Assembly (NCBI RefSeq): GCF_900114705.1
Contig: NZ_FOTW01000008.1
Location: 1 to 64,000, forward strand
Direction: 5' to 3'
Source: Rugamonas rubra
GTDB lineage: Bacteria; Pseudomonadota; Gammaproteobacteria; Burkholderiales; Burkholderiaceae_D
Length of the DNA: 64,000 nucleotides
Below are positions 8,468 to 16,728 of the stretch, in pieces (position 1 is the stretch's first letter; each line of letters starts with the position of its first letter). The notes beneath the pieces were generated by a model. It had not been told where the DNA came from. It did not search any database and saw nothing but the letters and a program-made list of their open reading frames with translations. The translations under genes and the position numbers were made by a program.

Positions 8468-10258
8468 ATGCCGTATCAAGCACCGCTGAAAGACATGTTG
8501 TTCGTGATGAACGAATTGGCCGACCTGGCCGCCGTCAACGCCCTGCCGGGCAACGAGGACGCCACCGCCGACACCGCCGAGGCCGTGTTGGAGGAGAACG
8601 CCAAGTTCTGCGCCAACGTCGTCGCCCCGCTGAACAACCCAAGCGACAAGGAGCCGAGCTTCTGGCACGACGGCCAGGTCACCACCTCGAAGGGCTTCAA
8701 GGAGGCCTTCAAGGCCTTCGCCGAGGCCGGCTGGCAGGGCGTGCAGCATCCCGTCGAGTTCGGCGGCCAGGGCCTGCCCAAGCTGTTCGCCACGCCGTGC
8801 ATCGAGATGCTCAACTCGGCCAGCATCTCCTTCGCGCTGTGCGCGCTGCTGTCGGATGGCGCCATCGAGGCGCTGCTGACGGCCGGCAGCGACGCGCAAA
8901 AAGCCACCTATCTGGAAAAACTGGTGTCCGGCCAGTGGACCGGCACCATGAACCTGACCGAGCCGCAGGCCGGCTCCGACCTGGCCGCCGTGCGCAGCCG
9001 CGCCGTGCCGCAAGGCGACGGCACCTACAAGGTGTTCGGCACCAAGATCTTCATCACCTACGGCGAACACGACATGGCCGAGAACATCGTCCACCTGGTG
9101 CTGGCGCGCACGCCGGACGCACCGGCCGGCGTCAAGGGCATCTCGCTGTTCATCGTGCCCAAGTTCCTGGTCAACGCCGACGGTTCGCTCGGTGAGCGCA
9201 ACGACGCCCACTGCGTGTCGATCGAACACAAGCTGGGCATCAAGGCCAGCCCGACCGCCGTGCTGCAGTTCGGCGACCACGGCGGCGCCATCGGCACCCT
9301 GGTCGGCGAAGAGAATCGCGGCCTGGAATACATGTTCATCATGATGAACGCGGCCCGCTTCGGCGTCGGCATGCAGGGCATCGGCCTGGCCGAGCGCTCC
9401 TACCAGAAGGCCGTCGCCTTCGCCAAGGACCGCGTGCAGTCGCGCGACCTGGCCGGCTCGGCCGGTCCCGTCTCGATCATCCACCATCCGGACGTGCGCC
9501 GCATGTTGATGTCCATGCGTTCGCAGACCGAGGCGGCGCGCGCGCTGGCCTACGTCGGCGCGGCCATCAGCGACGTCGCCCACCACCACGCGGACGCGTC
9601 GGTGCGCGCGGCCAACCTGGCGGTGTACGAGTACCTGGTGCCGGTCATCAAGGGCTGGTCGACCGAGATGTCGCAGGACGTCACCCGCGACGGCGTGCAG
9701 GTGCACGGCGGCATGGGCTTCATCGAGGAAACGGGCGCCGCCCAGCACTACCGCGATTCGAAGATCCTCACCATCTACGAAGGCACCACGGCGATCCAGG
9801 CCAACGACCTGGTCGGCCGCAAGACCGTGCGCGACGGCGGCGCCGTGGCCAAGGGCATCATCGCCCAGGTGCGCGCCACCGAGGCGCAACTGGCCGCGCT
9901 GCCGGGCGCCGACTTCAAGGCCGTGCTGGCCCAATTGTCGGCCGGCAGCAAGGACCTGGAGGCGGTGGTCGAGTACGTCGCCAACAACATGAAGAGCGAC
10001 ATCAAGGGCGTGTTCGCCGGCAGCGTGCTGTACCTGAAACTGGCCGGCATCGTGCTGGGCGGCTGGCAGATGGCGCGCGCCGCCATCATCGCCCAGCAGA
10101 AGCTGGACGCCAACGAGGGCGACGCCAGCTTCTACCAGGCCAAGATCGCCACCGCACGCTTCTTCGCCGACCACATCCTGTCGCAAGCCTCGGGCCTGCG
10201 CGTCGCCATCATCGACGGCAGCGCCGGCGTGCTGGCCTTGACGGAAGACCAGTTCTAA
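8468..10258 (+). CDS. Acyl-CoA dehydrogenase with C-terminal extension (DmdC/AcdA type)
   Basis: This 596-residue flavoenzyme belongs to the large acyl-CoA dehydrogenases with an extra C-terminal domain, the group that includes 3-methylmercaptopropionyl-CoA dehydrogenase DmdC. The FAD/substrate motif WTGTMNLTEPQAGSDLA (about 157-173) and the segment IYEGTTAIQANDLVGRK are visible; Glu438 in YEGT is at the position of the catalytic base of this family. Residues 460-596 form the extension. It would oxidise an acyl-CoA and reduce the ETF encoded upstream. The acyl substrate is unknown. GGAG precedes the ATG, and a strong terminator follows the stop. Confidence 0.92.
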   Translation: MPYQAPLKDMLFVMNELADLAAVNALPGNEDATADTAEAVLEENAKFCANVVAPLNNPSDKEPSFWHDGQVTTSKGFKEAFKAFAEAGWQGVQHPVEFGGQGLPKLFATPCIEMLNSASISFALCALLSDGAIEALLTAGSDAQKATYLEKLVSGQWTGTMNLTEPQAGSDLAAVRSRAVPQGDGTYKVFGTKIFITYGEHDMAENIVHLVLARTPDAPAGVKGISLFIVPKFLVNADGSLGERNDAHCVSIEHKLGIKASPTAVLQFGDHGGAIGTLVGEENRGLEYMFIMMNAARFGVGMQGIGLAERSYQKAVAFAKDRVQSRDLAGSAGPVSIIHHPDVRRMLMSMRSQTEAARALAYVGAAISDVAHHHADASVRAANLAVYEYLVPVIKGWSTEMSQDVTRDGVQVHGGMGFIEETGAAQHYRDSKILTIYEGTTAIQANDLVGRKTVRDGGAVAKGIIAQVRATEAQLAALPGADFKAVLAQLSAGSKDLEAVVEYVANNMKSDIKGVFAGSVLYLKLAGIVLGGWQMARAAIIAQQKLDANEGDASFYQAKIATARFFADHILSQASGLRVAIIDGSAGVLALTEDQF

Positions 10259-10283
10259 GCGGGACTGTCGTGCGGCATTGAGA

Positions 10284-10307
10284 AGCGGCCTTCGGGCCGC
10301 TTTTTTT
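10284..10307 (+). terminator. Rho-independent terminator after the acyl-CoA dehydrogenase gene
   Basis: AGCGGCC (10284-10290), loop TTCG, GGCCGCT (10295-10301), then a run of seven T. It closes the etf/acyl-CoA dehydrogenase unit. Confidence 0.9.
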
Positions 10308-10330
10308 GTACCCCGGTGTCCGCGGCGGGG

Positions 10331-10636
10331 CTAGCGTAGATGCACGGCCAACCACAACGCGCCCTGCGACACGCGCATTACGGTGTGCGGCGTCTGCGAC
10401 GGGAGAAACAGATAGTCGCCGGATTTGAGCTCGATACTAGTGCCGGCCACATTCAGCGTCGCCTCGCCCTGCAGCAGCACGACCCATTCGTCCTGCTCCT
10501 GCACATACTCGTGCGCTTCGATTTTCGCTGAGCTGACGATGCGCTCAATATGCAGGCCTTTGTGCGCCAGCAGCGTCTCAAAACGTTCGCCGTCCGCAGG
10601 CGGGGCCGCATTCTCGTACAGATTTCCGTCCTGCAT
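10331..10636 (-). CDS. Small cupin-domain protein
   Basis: A single-domain cupin of 101 residues from the ATG at 10636, which has AGGTGG five bases upstream; a longer frame would need a GTG start at 10678 that overlaps the divergent hicA region. The cupin beta-barrel motifs are seen as EYVQEQDEWVVLLQGEATL (motif 1, with one His and Glu) and GDYLFLPSQTPHTV (motif 2, metal-type His). Such proteins can be metal-dependent enzymes or sensors and the substrate cannot be told. It is transcribed divergently from the HicAB module 43 bases away. Confidence 0.82.
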   Translation of the reverse strand: MQDGNLYENAAPPADGERFETLLAHKGLHIERIVSSAKIEAHEYVQEQDEWVVLLQGEATLNVAGTSIELKSGDYLFLPSQTPHTVMRVSQGALWLAVHLR

Positions 10637-10679
10637 ATCTGCCACCTTTGCCTCCGTATCGTCGTCGCCAATGTACACT

Positions 10680-10871
10680 ATGATGAAGACATTCGAGCTG
10701 ATTGAGTTGTTACATGCGAATGCTCGGTTTCAAGTTCGTGTGCGAGGAAGTCATCGACAGTTCAGGCATGATGACTTGCCCTGCACGGTGACCATTGCCG
10801 GCAAACTGGGCACGGACGTGCCAATTGGTACTTTGCGCAGCGTGCTGAGGCAAGCGAAGCTGGCGAAATAG
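10680..10871 (+). CDS. hicA: HicA family mRNA interferase toxin
   Basis: A 63-residue protein with the HicA double-stranded-RNA-binding-like fold. His25 in RGSHRQF is the catalytic residue position of HicA toxins, and TVTIAGKLGTDVPIGTLRSVLRQA matches the C-terminal half. Its stop codon is nine bases before hicB. HicA would cleave mRNA when freed from HicB. The local composition is less GC-biased than flanking genes, in keeping with horizontal gain, which is common for such modules. Confidence 0.9.
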   Translation: MMKTFELIELLHANARFQVRVRGSHRQFRHDDLPCTVTIAGKLGTDVPIGTLRSVLRQAKLAK

Positions 10872-10879
10872 GGGGAGCT

Positions 10880-11095
10880 ATGGGTTTCTTAGTGGTTGTC
10901 GAAGAGGGGCCGTCGTCTTTCGGGGCGCATGTGCCCGATTTGCCGGGTTGTGTCGCCGTTGGCGCCACGCGCGAGGAAGTGCTTGCCTCGATCGAAGAGG
11001 CGATTCAGCTTCACATCGAGGACATCAAGGCCAGCGGCCTGCCTGTCCCGCAAGCCGTCTCGTCGATGGCGACGGTCGAGGTCGCCGTCAACTAG
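10880..11095 (+). CDS. hicB: HicB family antitoxin
   Basis: A 71-residue partial RNase H-fold antitoxin: GPSSFGAHVPDLPGCVAVGATREEVLASIEEAIQLHIE is the canonical HicB core. A strong GGGGGAG site lies directly before the ATG, so the antitoxin should be translated efficiently. It lacks the longer C-terminal ribbon-helix-helix or HTH domain of full-size HicB, so DNA-binding autoregulation may be absent or done by other means. It pairs with the hicA gene immediately upstream. Confidence 0.9.
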   Translation: MGFLVVVEEGPSSFGAHVPDLPGCVAVGATREEVLASIEEAIQLHIEDIKASGLPVPQAVSSMATVEVAVN

Positions 11096-11314
11096 CCGGG
11101 CGTGGCACGGTTGTGGGGGCGGCGCATCACTTGTCGCCGGGAGCGTTGTTGTTCGCGACGGTTTACGTGCATACTATCTGTACGGCAATATCGTTTCGCC
11201 TTGAAATGGAGTCGCCGGCAAGTAGCGCCGGCCTGTTCCTCGGCGGCGAATAGCCCGCGCCGCCGGTGCCCGGCACCGGCGTCCTCGCGGTACAACCGAC
11301 CATGTGACTGGACT

Positions 11315-12127
11315 ATGAAGACCACTTACTCCACCATTCTGCTGGGCGCGCTGTTGGCGGCCGGCCTCGCGCAGGCGCAAACGGCGCCGGAACTCAAACC
11401 ACCGGCCGATTCGACCATTCCCGCAGGCCCCAAGGGCGCCGCCATCCAGGCCGGCAAATTGCTGCTGGGCGAAACCCACCAACGCCTGCCGGCCAACGTC
11501 GGCAACAAGCTCAACTGCACCAACTGCCACATGACGGGCGGCACCGTGGCGTTGGCCTCGCCGTGGATCGGCATCTGGGGCGTGTTCCCCGAGTACCGCT
11601 CGCGCAGCGGCAAGATCATCTCGCTGCAGGAGCGCGTCAACGACTGCTTCGAACGGTCGATGAACGGCAAGGCGCTGGCCTACAACTCGGACGAGATGAA
11701 CAACATCCTGGCCTATATGCAATGGCTGTCGAGCGACGTGCCGACCGGCGTCAGCGTCAAGGGCCGGGGCTTCGGCGCGATCGACCAGAAGCTGGTGCCG
11801 GACGCCACGCACGGTAAAAAGATCTACGGCGAAAAATGCGCCAGTTGCCATGGCGCGGCCGGCGAGGGCTTGAGCAACGGCGCCGGCGGCTACGCCTTCC
11901 CGCCGCTGTGGGGCAAGGATTCGTTCAACGACGGCGCCGGCATGGCGCGCACGTTCACGGCGGCCGCCTTCGTCAAGTACAACATGCCGCTGGGGCAGGG
12001 CGGCTCGCTGTCCGACCAGGACGCGCTCGACGTCTCCGAGTTCTTCGCGCACCAGCCGCGCCCCGTGTACGCCGGCAAGGACAAGGACTGGCCGAAGGGC
12101 GGCAAACCCAAGGACGCCCGCAACTAA
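11315..12127 (+). CDS. Dihaem c-type cytochrome of the SoxA/TsdA type
   Basis: A 270-residue exported cytochrome with a signal peptide (residues 1-22) and two haem sites, CTNCH (68-72) and CASCH (175-179). The first domain has the SoxA-TsdA pattern: YRSRSGKIISLQERVNDCFERSMNG. Cys111 lies 39 residues after His72, and Met224 lies 45 residues after His179. In Allochromatium TsdA the haem ligands are His53/Cys96 and His164 with Met209, so spacing agrees. TsdA interconverts thiosulfate and tetrathionate. No tsdB-like gene is adjacent. The exact substrate is inferred, and related dihaem cytochromes exist with other roles. Confidence 0.85.
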   Translation: MKTTYSTILLGALLAAGLAQAQTAPELKPPADSTIPAGPKGAAIQAGKLLLGETHQRLPANVGNKLNCTNCHMTGGTVALASPWIGIWGVFPEYRSRSGKIISLQERVNDCFERSMNGKALAYNSDEMNNILAYMQWLSSDVPTGVSVKGRGFGAIDQKLVPDATHGKKIYGEKCASCHGAAGEGLSNGAGGYAFPPLWGKDSFNDGAGMARTFTAAAFVKYNMPLGQGGSLSDQDALDVSEFFAHQPRPVYAGKDKDWPKGGKPKDARN

Positions 12128-12158
12128 GTTAAGTCGCGCCCGTCCGCCTGGTGGCCGC

Positions 12159-13136
12159 TTAGGCCATCAGGTCGATCACCGCCTGGTACAGCCGCACGGG
12201 TTCTTCGGCGATGCGGTTCAGCACGTACAGGAAATGCTCCTCGCCGAACACCGCGTATTCGCGGGTGGGGAAGCCGCGCGCCAGCAGACCGTCGATCTGC
12301 GCGCCGCCCAGGCCGATCAGCGATTCGAATTCGTAGTTGCGCGGGTCGATGCGCTCCTTGATGATGAGTTCGCTCAAATCGTGCTGGATGGCGCGGTCGT
12401 GGGTGGCGAGCGAACACTTGTGGCCGCTCAGCAGCAGCTCGCCGGCCAGCGCGCGGTAGGCCGCCGCCAGCTCGGCGCTGTTGCGGTGGTAGGCCACGTC
12501 CTCGGATTCCAAAAATGCGCCCTTGACCAGGCGGATGCGGCCCGGCAGGCGCATCAGCGCCGGCAGGTCGGCCGGCGTGCGGTGGCGCTTGGCCGGGACG
12601 GTGATGCCGACGTTGTCCAGGTTCTCTTCCTTGTGCAGGCGGGTGTAGATGGCGTAGATGTCGTCGGCGCGCTCGGCCGCCTCCATCGAGATCATCACCT
12701 CGCGATTGATGCAGGCGGCGGCGTGGGCGATGCGGCGGGCGTTGCGGAAGCCCAGCTCGGGATCGACCAGCGAGCCGACGTGCGACAGGTCGAAGGAGAT
12801 CGAACACTTCAAGTTCTGCTCGCCGATGGCCTTGCACAGCTCCATGAAGACTTCCGTCTCGGCCATGGCGAAGGCCTCGTCGCGGCAGCTCTCGCCCATG
12901 TACTCGGCCGAGGCGGCGTGGCCGCGGGCGTTGATCTGCGCCACCCGCTGCAGCGCCGAGGCGACCGTCTGGCCGGCCACGTAGCGCTGCGACACCTTGT
13001 GCATGTAGGGACGCAGCAGCGGGTCGTTGCAGAATTTTTCCTTGGCGGTCTCGTCGAGCGCCAGCGCGCGCAGGGTGCTGGCGGCCTGGTCGACCAGCGG
13101 TTGCCATTGGACGGGGAAGGTGGGTTGCGGCTGCAC
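12159..13136 (-). CDS. Proline dehydrogenase family protein (monofunctional)
   Basis: The GTG at 13136 is chosen because AAGGAG lies five bases upstream; a longer frame would start at a TTG (13184) without a ribosome site. The 325-residue protein is a PRODH-type FAD TIM barrel: CSISFDLSHVGSLVD, SMEAAERAD, RLVKGAFLESED and the C-terminal strand/helix FGEEHFLYVLNRIAEEP are recognisable. In E. coli PutA the end motif carries Arg555-Arg556, which hold the proline carboxylate; here the first Arg is Asn (LNR). No P5C dehydrogenase gene is adjacent. The enzyme may act on proline or a related imino acid. Confidence 0.82.
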   Translation of the reverse strand: MQPQPTFPVQWQPLVDQAASTLRALALDETAKEKFCNDPLLRPYMHKVSQRYVAGQTVASALQRVAQINARGHAASAEYMGESCRDEAFAMAETEVFMELCKAIGEQNLKCSISFDLSHVGSLVDPELGFRNARRIAHAAACINREVMISMEAAERADDIYAIYTRLHKEENLDNVGITVPAKRHRTPADLPALMRLPGRIRLVKGAFLESEDVAYHRNSAELAAAYRALAGELLLSGHKCSLATHDRAIQHDLSELIIKERIDPRNYEFESLIGLGGAQIDGLLARGFPTREYAVFGEEHFLYVLNRIAEEPVRLYQAVIDLMA

Positions 13137-13190
13137 GGCGTCTCCTTGTTGGGTGAAAATATTGTCTGGTGGATATGATGGCAAAGGCGA

Positions 13191-13218
13191 AAAAAAACAG
13201 CCCGTAGGCTGTTTTTTT
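13191..13218 (-). terminator. Terminator downstream of the glycine-zipper protein gene
   Basis: AAAAAAACAGCC (13191-13202), loop CGTA, GGCTGTTTTTTT (13207-13218) form a perfect 12-bp stem with U-tract on either strand. It ends the minus-strand gene at 13237 before the proline dehydrogenase start. Confidence 0.88.
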
Positions 13219-13236
13219 CTTGCCGCAGTTCGGTGC

Positions 13237-13836
13237 CTAGTTGCGCACGATGCTGCCGTTGGCGTTTTTGACGCGGTCGCCGGCCATCAGGCCCGGGTCG
13301 TGGTCGAAGTTGAAGCTGGCCTGCTTGCCGTCCTGGTACTGCACGGCGACGGTCCAGACCTTGCTCGACTTGGCCTTCTGCTCGATCTTGTTGCCGGCGT
13401 AGGCGCCGCCGGCGGCGCCGGCGACGGTGGCCAGTTCGCGGCCGTGGCCGCTGCCGACCTGGTTGCCCAGCAGGGCGCCGGCGACGCCGCCGGCGATCAC
13501 GCCGAGGGCGCTACCTTCGCCGGCCTTCTCGCTGACGTTGACCGACAGCACCTTGGCGCAGTCGTTGCAGGCGGCCTGCTTGGCCGGGCCGGCCTTGAGG
13601 GCGGCCTTGGCGGCCTTCACGCTCTTGTCGTACTCGCTTTTGGCGTCGCGCGTGCACTGCATGCGGGCGCCGGAGCTGCTTTCCTCGGCGCACAGCTTCT
13701 TGTCGTCGGCGTAGCGCGTCGCGGCGCGCTTGCTGTCGATCGAGTATTGTTCCTTGGGGCTGAGCGGCGGCTGGGCGTAGGCGCTGGACATCATGCCGGC
13801 CAGCAGCAGGGCGGCGATCATTGGGCGACTCGTCAT
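13237..13836 (-). CDS. Periplasmic/outer-membrane glycine-zipper 2TM protein
   Basis: The 199-residue protein begins with a signal peptide (MTSRPMIAALLLAGMMSSAYA) after a GGAG site. The middle holds three to four cysteines within a Lys/Ala-rich helical region. It is followed by a glycine zipper (GVIAGGVAGALLGNQVGSGHGRELATVAGAAGGAYAGN split across two hydrophobic segments), as in the Rickettsia 17-kDa antigen family. The last 45 residues form a small domain with KVWTVAVQYQDGKQASF. There is no lipobox Cys after the signal peptide. These proteins sit in the outer membrane or bridge it, with poorly known function. Confidence 0.85.
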   Translation of the reverse strand: MTSRPMIAALLLAGMMSSAYAQPPLSPKEQYSIDSKRAATRYADDKKLCAEESSSGARMQCTRDAKSEYDKSVKAAKAALKAGPAKQAACNDCAKVLSVNVSEKAGEGSALGVIAGGVAGALLGNQVGSGHGRELATVAGAAGGAYAGNKIEQKAKSSKVWTVAVQYQDGKQASFNFDHDPGLMAGDRVKNANGSIVRN

Positions 13837-13870
13837 TTTTTTCTCCGTGGTGTTGTGTGGGGGTGCGGAA

Positions 13871-14287
13871 TTAACCGTATGCCCCGCCAGTGTACAACAA
13901 GTCAAACAGGCGCGAAATCGTGGCAATCAGGCCGCCGGCGCCGAGCATCAGCGTGGCCACCAGGATCAGCGCCAGCGGCCAGGTCGAGTCCGACTGGCGG
14001 CCGGAGCCGGCGTTGAAGCCGGCGTCCCATTTTTCGTCCGACATCAAGCCCAGCACCAGCGCCTCGAGGAAGCCGACCAGCACCGACAGCGTGAGCGGCA
14101 TGATCTGGTAGAACCAGTTGGCGCCCGGCGCGGCCACGGCGACCAGGGCGGTGGCCGGCAGGCAGGCCAGGTGGGCCCAGCCCCAGCCGTCCTTGGCGCC
14201 GCGCAGGTAGAAGCGGTGGGCGCCCAAGCCGCCGAGCAGGAAGCCGAGCAGGGTGGCGAAGGTCTTATTCTTGTGCGAAACGGTCAT
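13871..14287 (-). CDS. TM2 domain membrane protein
   Basis: A 138-residue integral membrane protein. It begins with the TM2-domain pattern KNKTFATLLGFLLGGLGAHRFYLRG, in which the Gly-x-His-Arg-Phe-Tyr turn is diagnostic. About four hydrophobic segments follow, and there is a polar stretch (EKWDAGFNAGSGRQSDS) before the last. TM2 proteins are widespread and no biochemical role is established. The start at 14287 lies about 230 bases from the divergent rpsP gene. Confidence 0.85.
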   Translation of the reverse strand: MTVSHKNKTFATLLGFLLGGLGAHRFYLRGAKDGWGWAHLACLPATALVAVAAPGANWFYQIMPLTLSVLVGFLEALVLGLMSDEKWDAGFNAGSGRQSDSTWPLALILVATLMLGAGGLIATISRLFDLLYTGGAYG

Positions 14288-14448
14288 AAATATCGTGGCA
14301 AATGCACGCCGGTTGCGGGAAAGTGGGCAGTATCGGTCATAATACGGGCCCCGGCCTACCTTTTTTAGGTAACAAGGCTATTGCCCCCTGCGCCGGAACG
14401 AGGGATAATCTCCGATTACCCCAACACTGCCCAATTATTTGATAACGC

Positions 14449-14478
14449 TTGCTGCTTTGCGGTCAGGCGCGCTATAAT
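14449..14478 (+). promoter_or_regulatory. Sigma-70 promoter of the rpsP operon
   Basis: TTGCTG (14449-14454), an 18-base spacer and TATAAT (14473-14478). It lies 41 bases upstream of the rpsP ATG and fits a strong housekeeping promoter for the ribosomal operon. Confidence 0.75.
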
Positions 14479-14518
14479 TTGCGGCTTTTTCCGTCTCAGC
14501 ACACTTTTTGGAAATATT

Positions 14519-14764
14519 ATGGTCGTTATTCGTTTAGCTCGTGGAGGCGCCAAGAAGCGTCCGTTCTTCAACATCGTTGCAACCGACTCGCGCAATCGCC
14601 GCGATGGCCGTTTCATCGAGCGCATCGGTTTCTACAACCCGATGGCATCGGGTGGCGAAGTGCCATTCCGCATCACCGCTGACCGTCTGGCTCACTGGGA
14701 ATCCGTCGGCGCGCAACTGTCGCCAACCGTGGCCCGTCTGGTCGCCGCGAACAAATCGGCTTAA
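14519..14764 (+). CDS. rpsP: 30S ribosomal protein S16
   Basis: The 81-residue S16 protein starts with the canonical [20 protein letters not shown] and continues [17 protein letters not shown]. It binds 16S rRNA and is needed for 30S assembly. It opens the conserved rpsP-rimM-trmD-rplS operon and has its own strong promoter. The ATG at 14519 matches all known S16 N-termini. Confidence 0.98.
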   Translation: MVVIRLARGGAKKRPFFNIVATDSRNRRDGRFIERIGFYNPMASGGEVPFRITADRLAHWESVGAQLSPTVARLVAANKSA

Positions 14765-14779
14765 GTCTGGTCCACTGGT

Positions 14780-15340
14780 TTGACCGATAAGCATGCATCC
14801 GGGGTGCAAGTCCCCGACGATTTGACACAGGTAGGCTTTGTCTACGGTGCCTATGGCGTCGCTGGCTGGGTGAGGGTAAGACCTTTCTCGGAAGATGCGG
14901 ATGCCTTGCTGAACGTCGAATCCTGGTGGCTCGACAAGCCGGCCATGCGCGGTGTTGAAGTCAAGCAGTGCAAACTGCATGGCGGCGACGTTTGCGCACA
15001 GCTGGCGGGCGTGACCGACCGGAATGGAGCAGAAGCGCTCAAAGGCGCCGCTGTGTTCGTTCCGCGCAGTCATTTCCCGACGCTGTCGGCAGATGAATTT
15101 TATTGGGCCGATCTGATCGGCCTGACAGTAGAAAATGTACAAGGTGAGCACCTGGGGCAGGTGACTGACATGATGAGCAACGGACCGCAATCGATCCTGC
15201 GCATCACGCCAGCGGCCGCAGTCGATGCAGACCCGGCAGTCGTGGCGCCAGAGCGCCTGATTCCATTTGTCGACCAGTTCATCGTCAAGGTGGACAAGGA
15301 AGCGAAGAAGATCACCGTCGACTGGGGCCTGGATTATTAA
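14780..15340 (+). CDS. rimM: Ribosome maturation factor RimM
   Basis: The 186-residue protein has the two RimM domains. The N-terminal part carries [20 protein letters not shown], and the C-terminal PRC barrel carries [16 protein letters not shown] and PERLIPFV. It assists maturation of the 30S head and binds S19. The reading frame appears to start with TTG at 14780, fifteen bases after the rpsP stop; no in-frame ATG or GTG gives a full N-terminus except the GTG at codon 9. Second gene of the operon. Confidence 0.96.
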   Translation: MTDKHASGVQVPDDLTQVGFVYGAYGVAGWVRVRPFSEDADALLNVESWWLDKPAMRGVEVKQCKLHGGDVCAQLAGVTDRNGAEALKGAAVFVPRSHFPTLSADEFYWADLIGLTVENVQGEHLGQVTDMMSNGPQSILRITPAAAVDADPAVVAPERLIPFVDQFIVKVDKEAKKITVDWGLDY

Positions 15341-15384
15341 GTCGCTCCCGAGTAAGCGTAGTGGACAGTCCGGAAAGGCAGGCC

Positions 15385-16131
15385 ATGCAATTTGATGTCG
15401 TGACCCTGTTCCCGGAAATGTTCGGCGCACTGACGCAGTCGGGCATCACCCGGCGCGCCTTCGAACAGAATAAATGTGGCTTGTCGCTGTGGAATCCGCG
15501 TGATTTCACCACCGACAATCACCGCACCGTCGACGACCGCCCCTACGGCGGCGGCCCCGGCATGGTGATGCTGGCCAAGCCCTTGGAAGCGACCCTGGCC
15601 GCCGCCAAGCAGCGCCAGACCGATGCCGGTCTGCCGCCGCCGCGCGTGCTGTTCATGTCGCCCCAGGGCAAGCAATTGACGCACGAGCGCGTGATGCAGC
15701 TCAAAGCCGAGCCGGGTCTGGTGATCCTGTGCGGCCGCTACGAGGCGGTCGACCAGCGCCTGATCGACCGTTGTGTCGACGAGGAGATCAGCCTGGGCGA
15801 CTTCGTGCTGTCGGGCGGCGAGTTGCCGGCCATGGCCCTGATGGACGCCGTGATCCGCCAGCTGCCCGGCGTGTTGAACACCGACGCCTCGGCGGTCGAG
15901 GACAGCTTCGTCAACGGCCTGCTCGATTCGCCGCACTACACCCGGCCGGACGTCTACGAGGGTGTGGCGGTGCCGCCCGTGCTGATGGGCGGCAACCACG
16001 CCGAGATCATGAAATGGCGCCGCCAGCGCATGCTGGAGGCGACGGCGCGCAAGCGCCCCGACTTGCTGGCCAAGGCGCGCGCCGCCGGCCTGCTCAGCAA
16101 GCTCGATGAAAAGTTTTTGGCGGGTTCGTAA
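15385..16131 (+). CDS. trmD: tRNA (guanine-N1)-methyltransferase
   Basis: TrmD makes m1G37 in tRNAs that read CNN and some other codons, preventing frameshifts. The 248-residue protein begins [21 protein letters not shown]. It shows GGGPGMVM, the trefoil-knot SAM-binding stretch [23 protein letters not shown], and YTRPDVYEG near the end, all family signatures. The ATG at 15385 is preferred over an upstream in-frame GTG at 15361 because it gives the conserved N-terminus. Third gene of the rpsP operon. Confidence 0.97.
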   Translation: MQFDVVTLFPEMFGALTQSGITRRAFEQNKCGLSLWNPRDFTTDNHRTVDDRPYGGGPGMVMLAKPLEATLAAAKQRQTDAGLPPPRVLFMSPQGKQLTHERVMQLKAEPGLVILCGRYEAVDQRLIDRCVDEEISLGDFVLSGGELPAMALMDAVIRQLPGVLNTDASAVEDSFVNGLLDSPHYTRPDVYEGVAVPPVLMGGNHAEIMKWRRQRMLEATARKRPDLLAKARAAGLLSKLDEKFLAGS

Positions 16132-16248
16132 ATCCGCTGTTGTACCCTGCGGGCATGTTGCCCGCGTGTTTAACCCCATCCTCTACCGGGCTCAGGGCGT
16201 CCCGCACGCCATGGCCGCGCCGGCAAGATGGTTTATGGAGTAAGAAAA

Positions 16249-16632
16249 ATGAATCTGATTCAACAACTCGAGCAAGAAGAAATCGCTCGCCTGGGCAAAA
16301 CCATCCCTGAGTTTGCACCTGGCGACACCGTGATCGTCAACGTCAACGTCGTCGAAGGCACCCGCAAGCGCGCCCAGGCATACGAAGGCGTGGTCATCTC
16401 CCGTCGCAACCGTGGCCTGAACTCGAACTTCATCGTTCGTAAGATCTCGTCCGGCGAAGGCGTCGAGCGTACTTTCCAGCTGTACTCCCCGCTGATCGCT
16501 TCGATCGAAGTGAAACGCCGCGGTGACGTCCGTCGCGCCAAGCTGTACTACCTGCGCGAGCGTTCGGGCAAATCGGCACGTATCAAAGAAAAACTGCCAA
16601 ATCGCCGCGTTGTGGCGAAAGCAAGCGCTTAA
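16249..16632 (+). CDS. rplS: 50S ribosomal protein L19
   Basis: The 127-residue L19 lies at the subunit interface. [57 protein letters not shown] (given in part) and [13 protein letters not shown] are diagnostic. GGAG precedes the ATG at a 8-base distance. It is the last gene of the rpsP operon and is followed by a near-perfect terminator. The 117-base gap from trmD is longer than the other gaps in the operon. Confidence 0.98.
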   Translation: MNLIQQLEQEEIARLGKTIPEFAPGDTVIVNVNVVEGTRKRAQAYEGVVISRRNRGLNSNFIVRKISSGEGVERTFQLYSPLIASIEVKRRGDVRRAKLYYLRERSGKSARIKEKLPNRRVVAKASA

Positions 16633-16653
16633 TTGCCGCTTGTGTTTGGATAG

Positions 16654-16681
16654 AAGGGGCGCCGACTGGCGCCCCTTTTTT
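16654..16681 (+). terminator. Rho-independent terminator of the rpsP operon
   Basis: AAGGGGCGCC (16654-16663), loop GACT, GGCGCCCCTT (16668-16677), then T's to 16681. A perfect 10-bp stem. Confidence 0.93.
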
Positions 16682-16728
16682 GCATCTGCGCGCTGTCCGC
16701 TGTACAGTGGCGTGAGGAGGTAGTGCGC

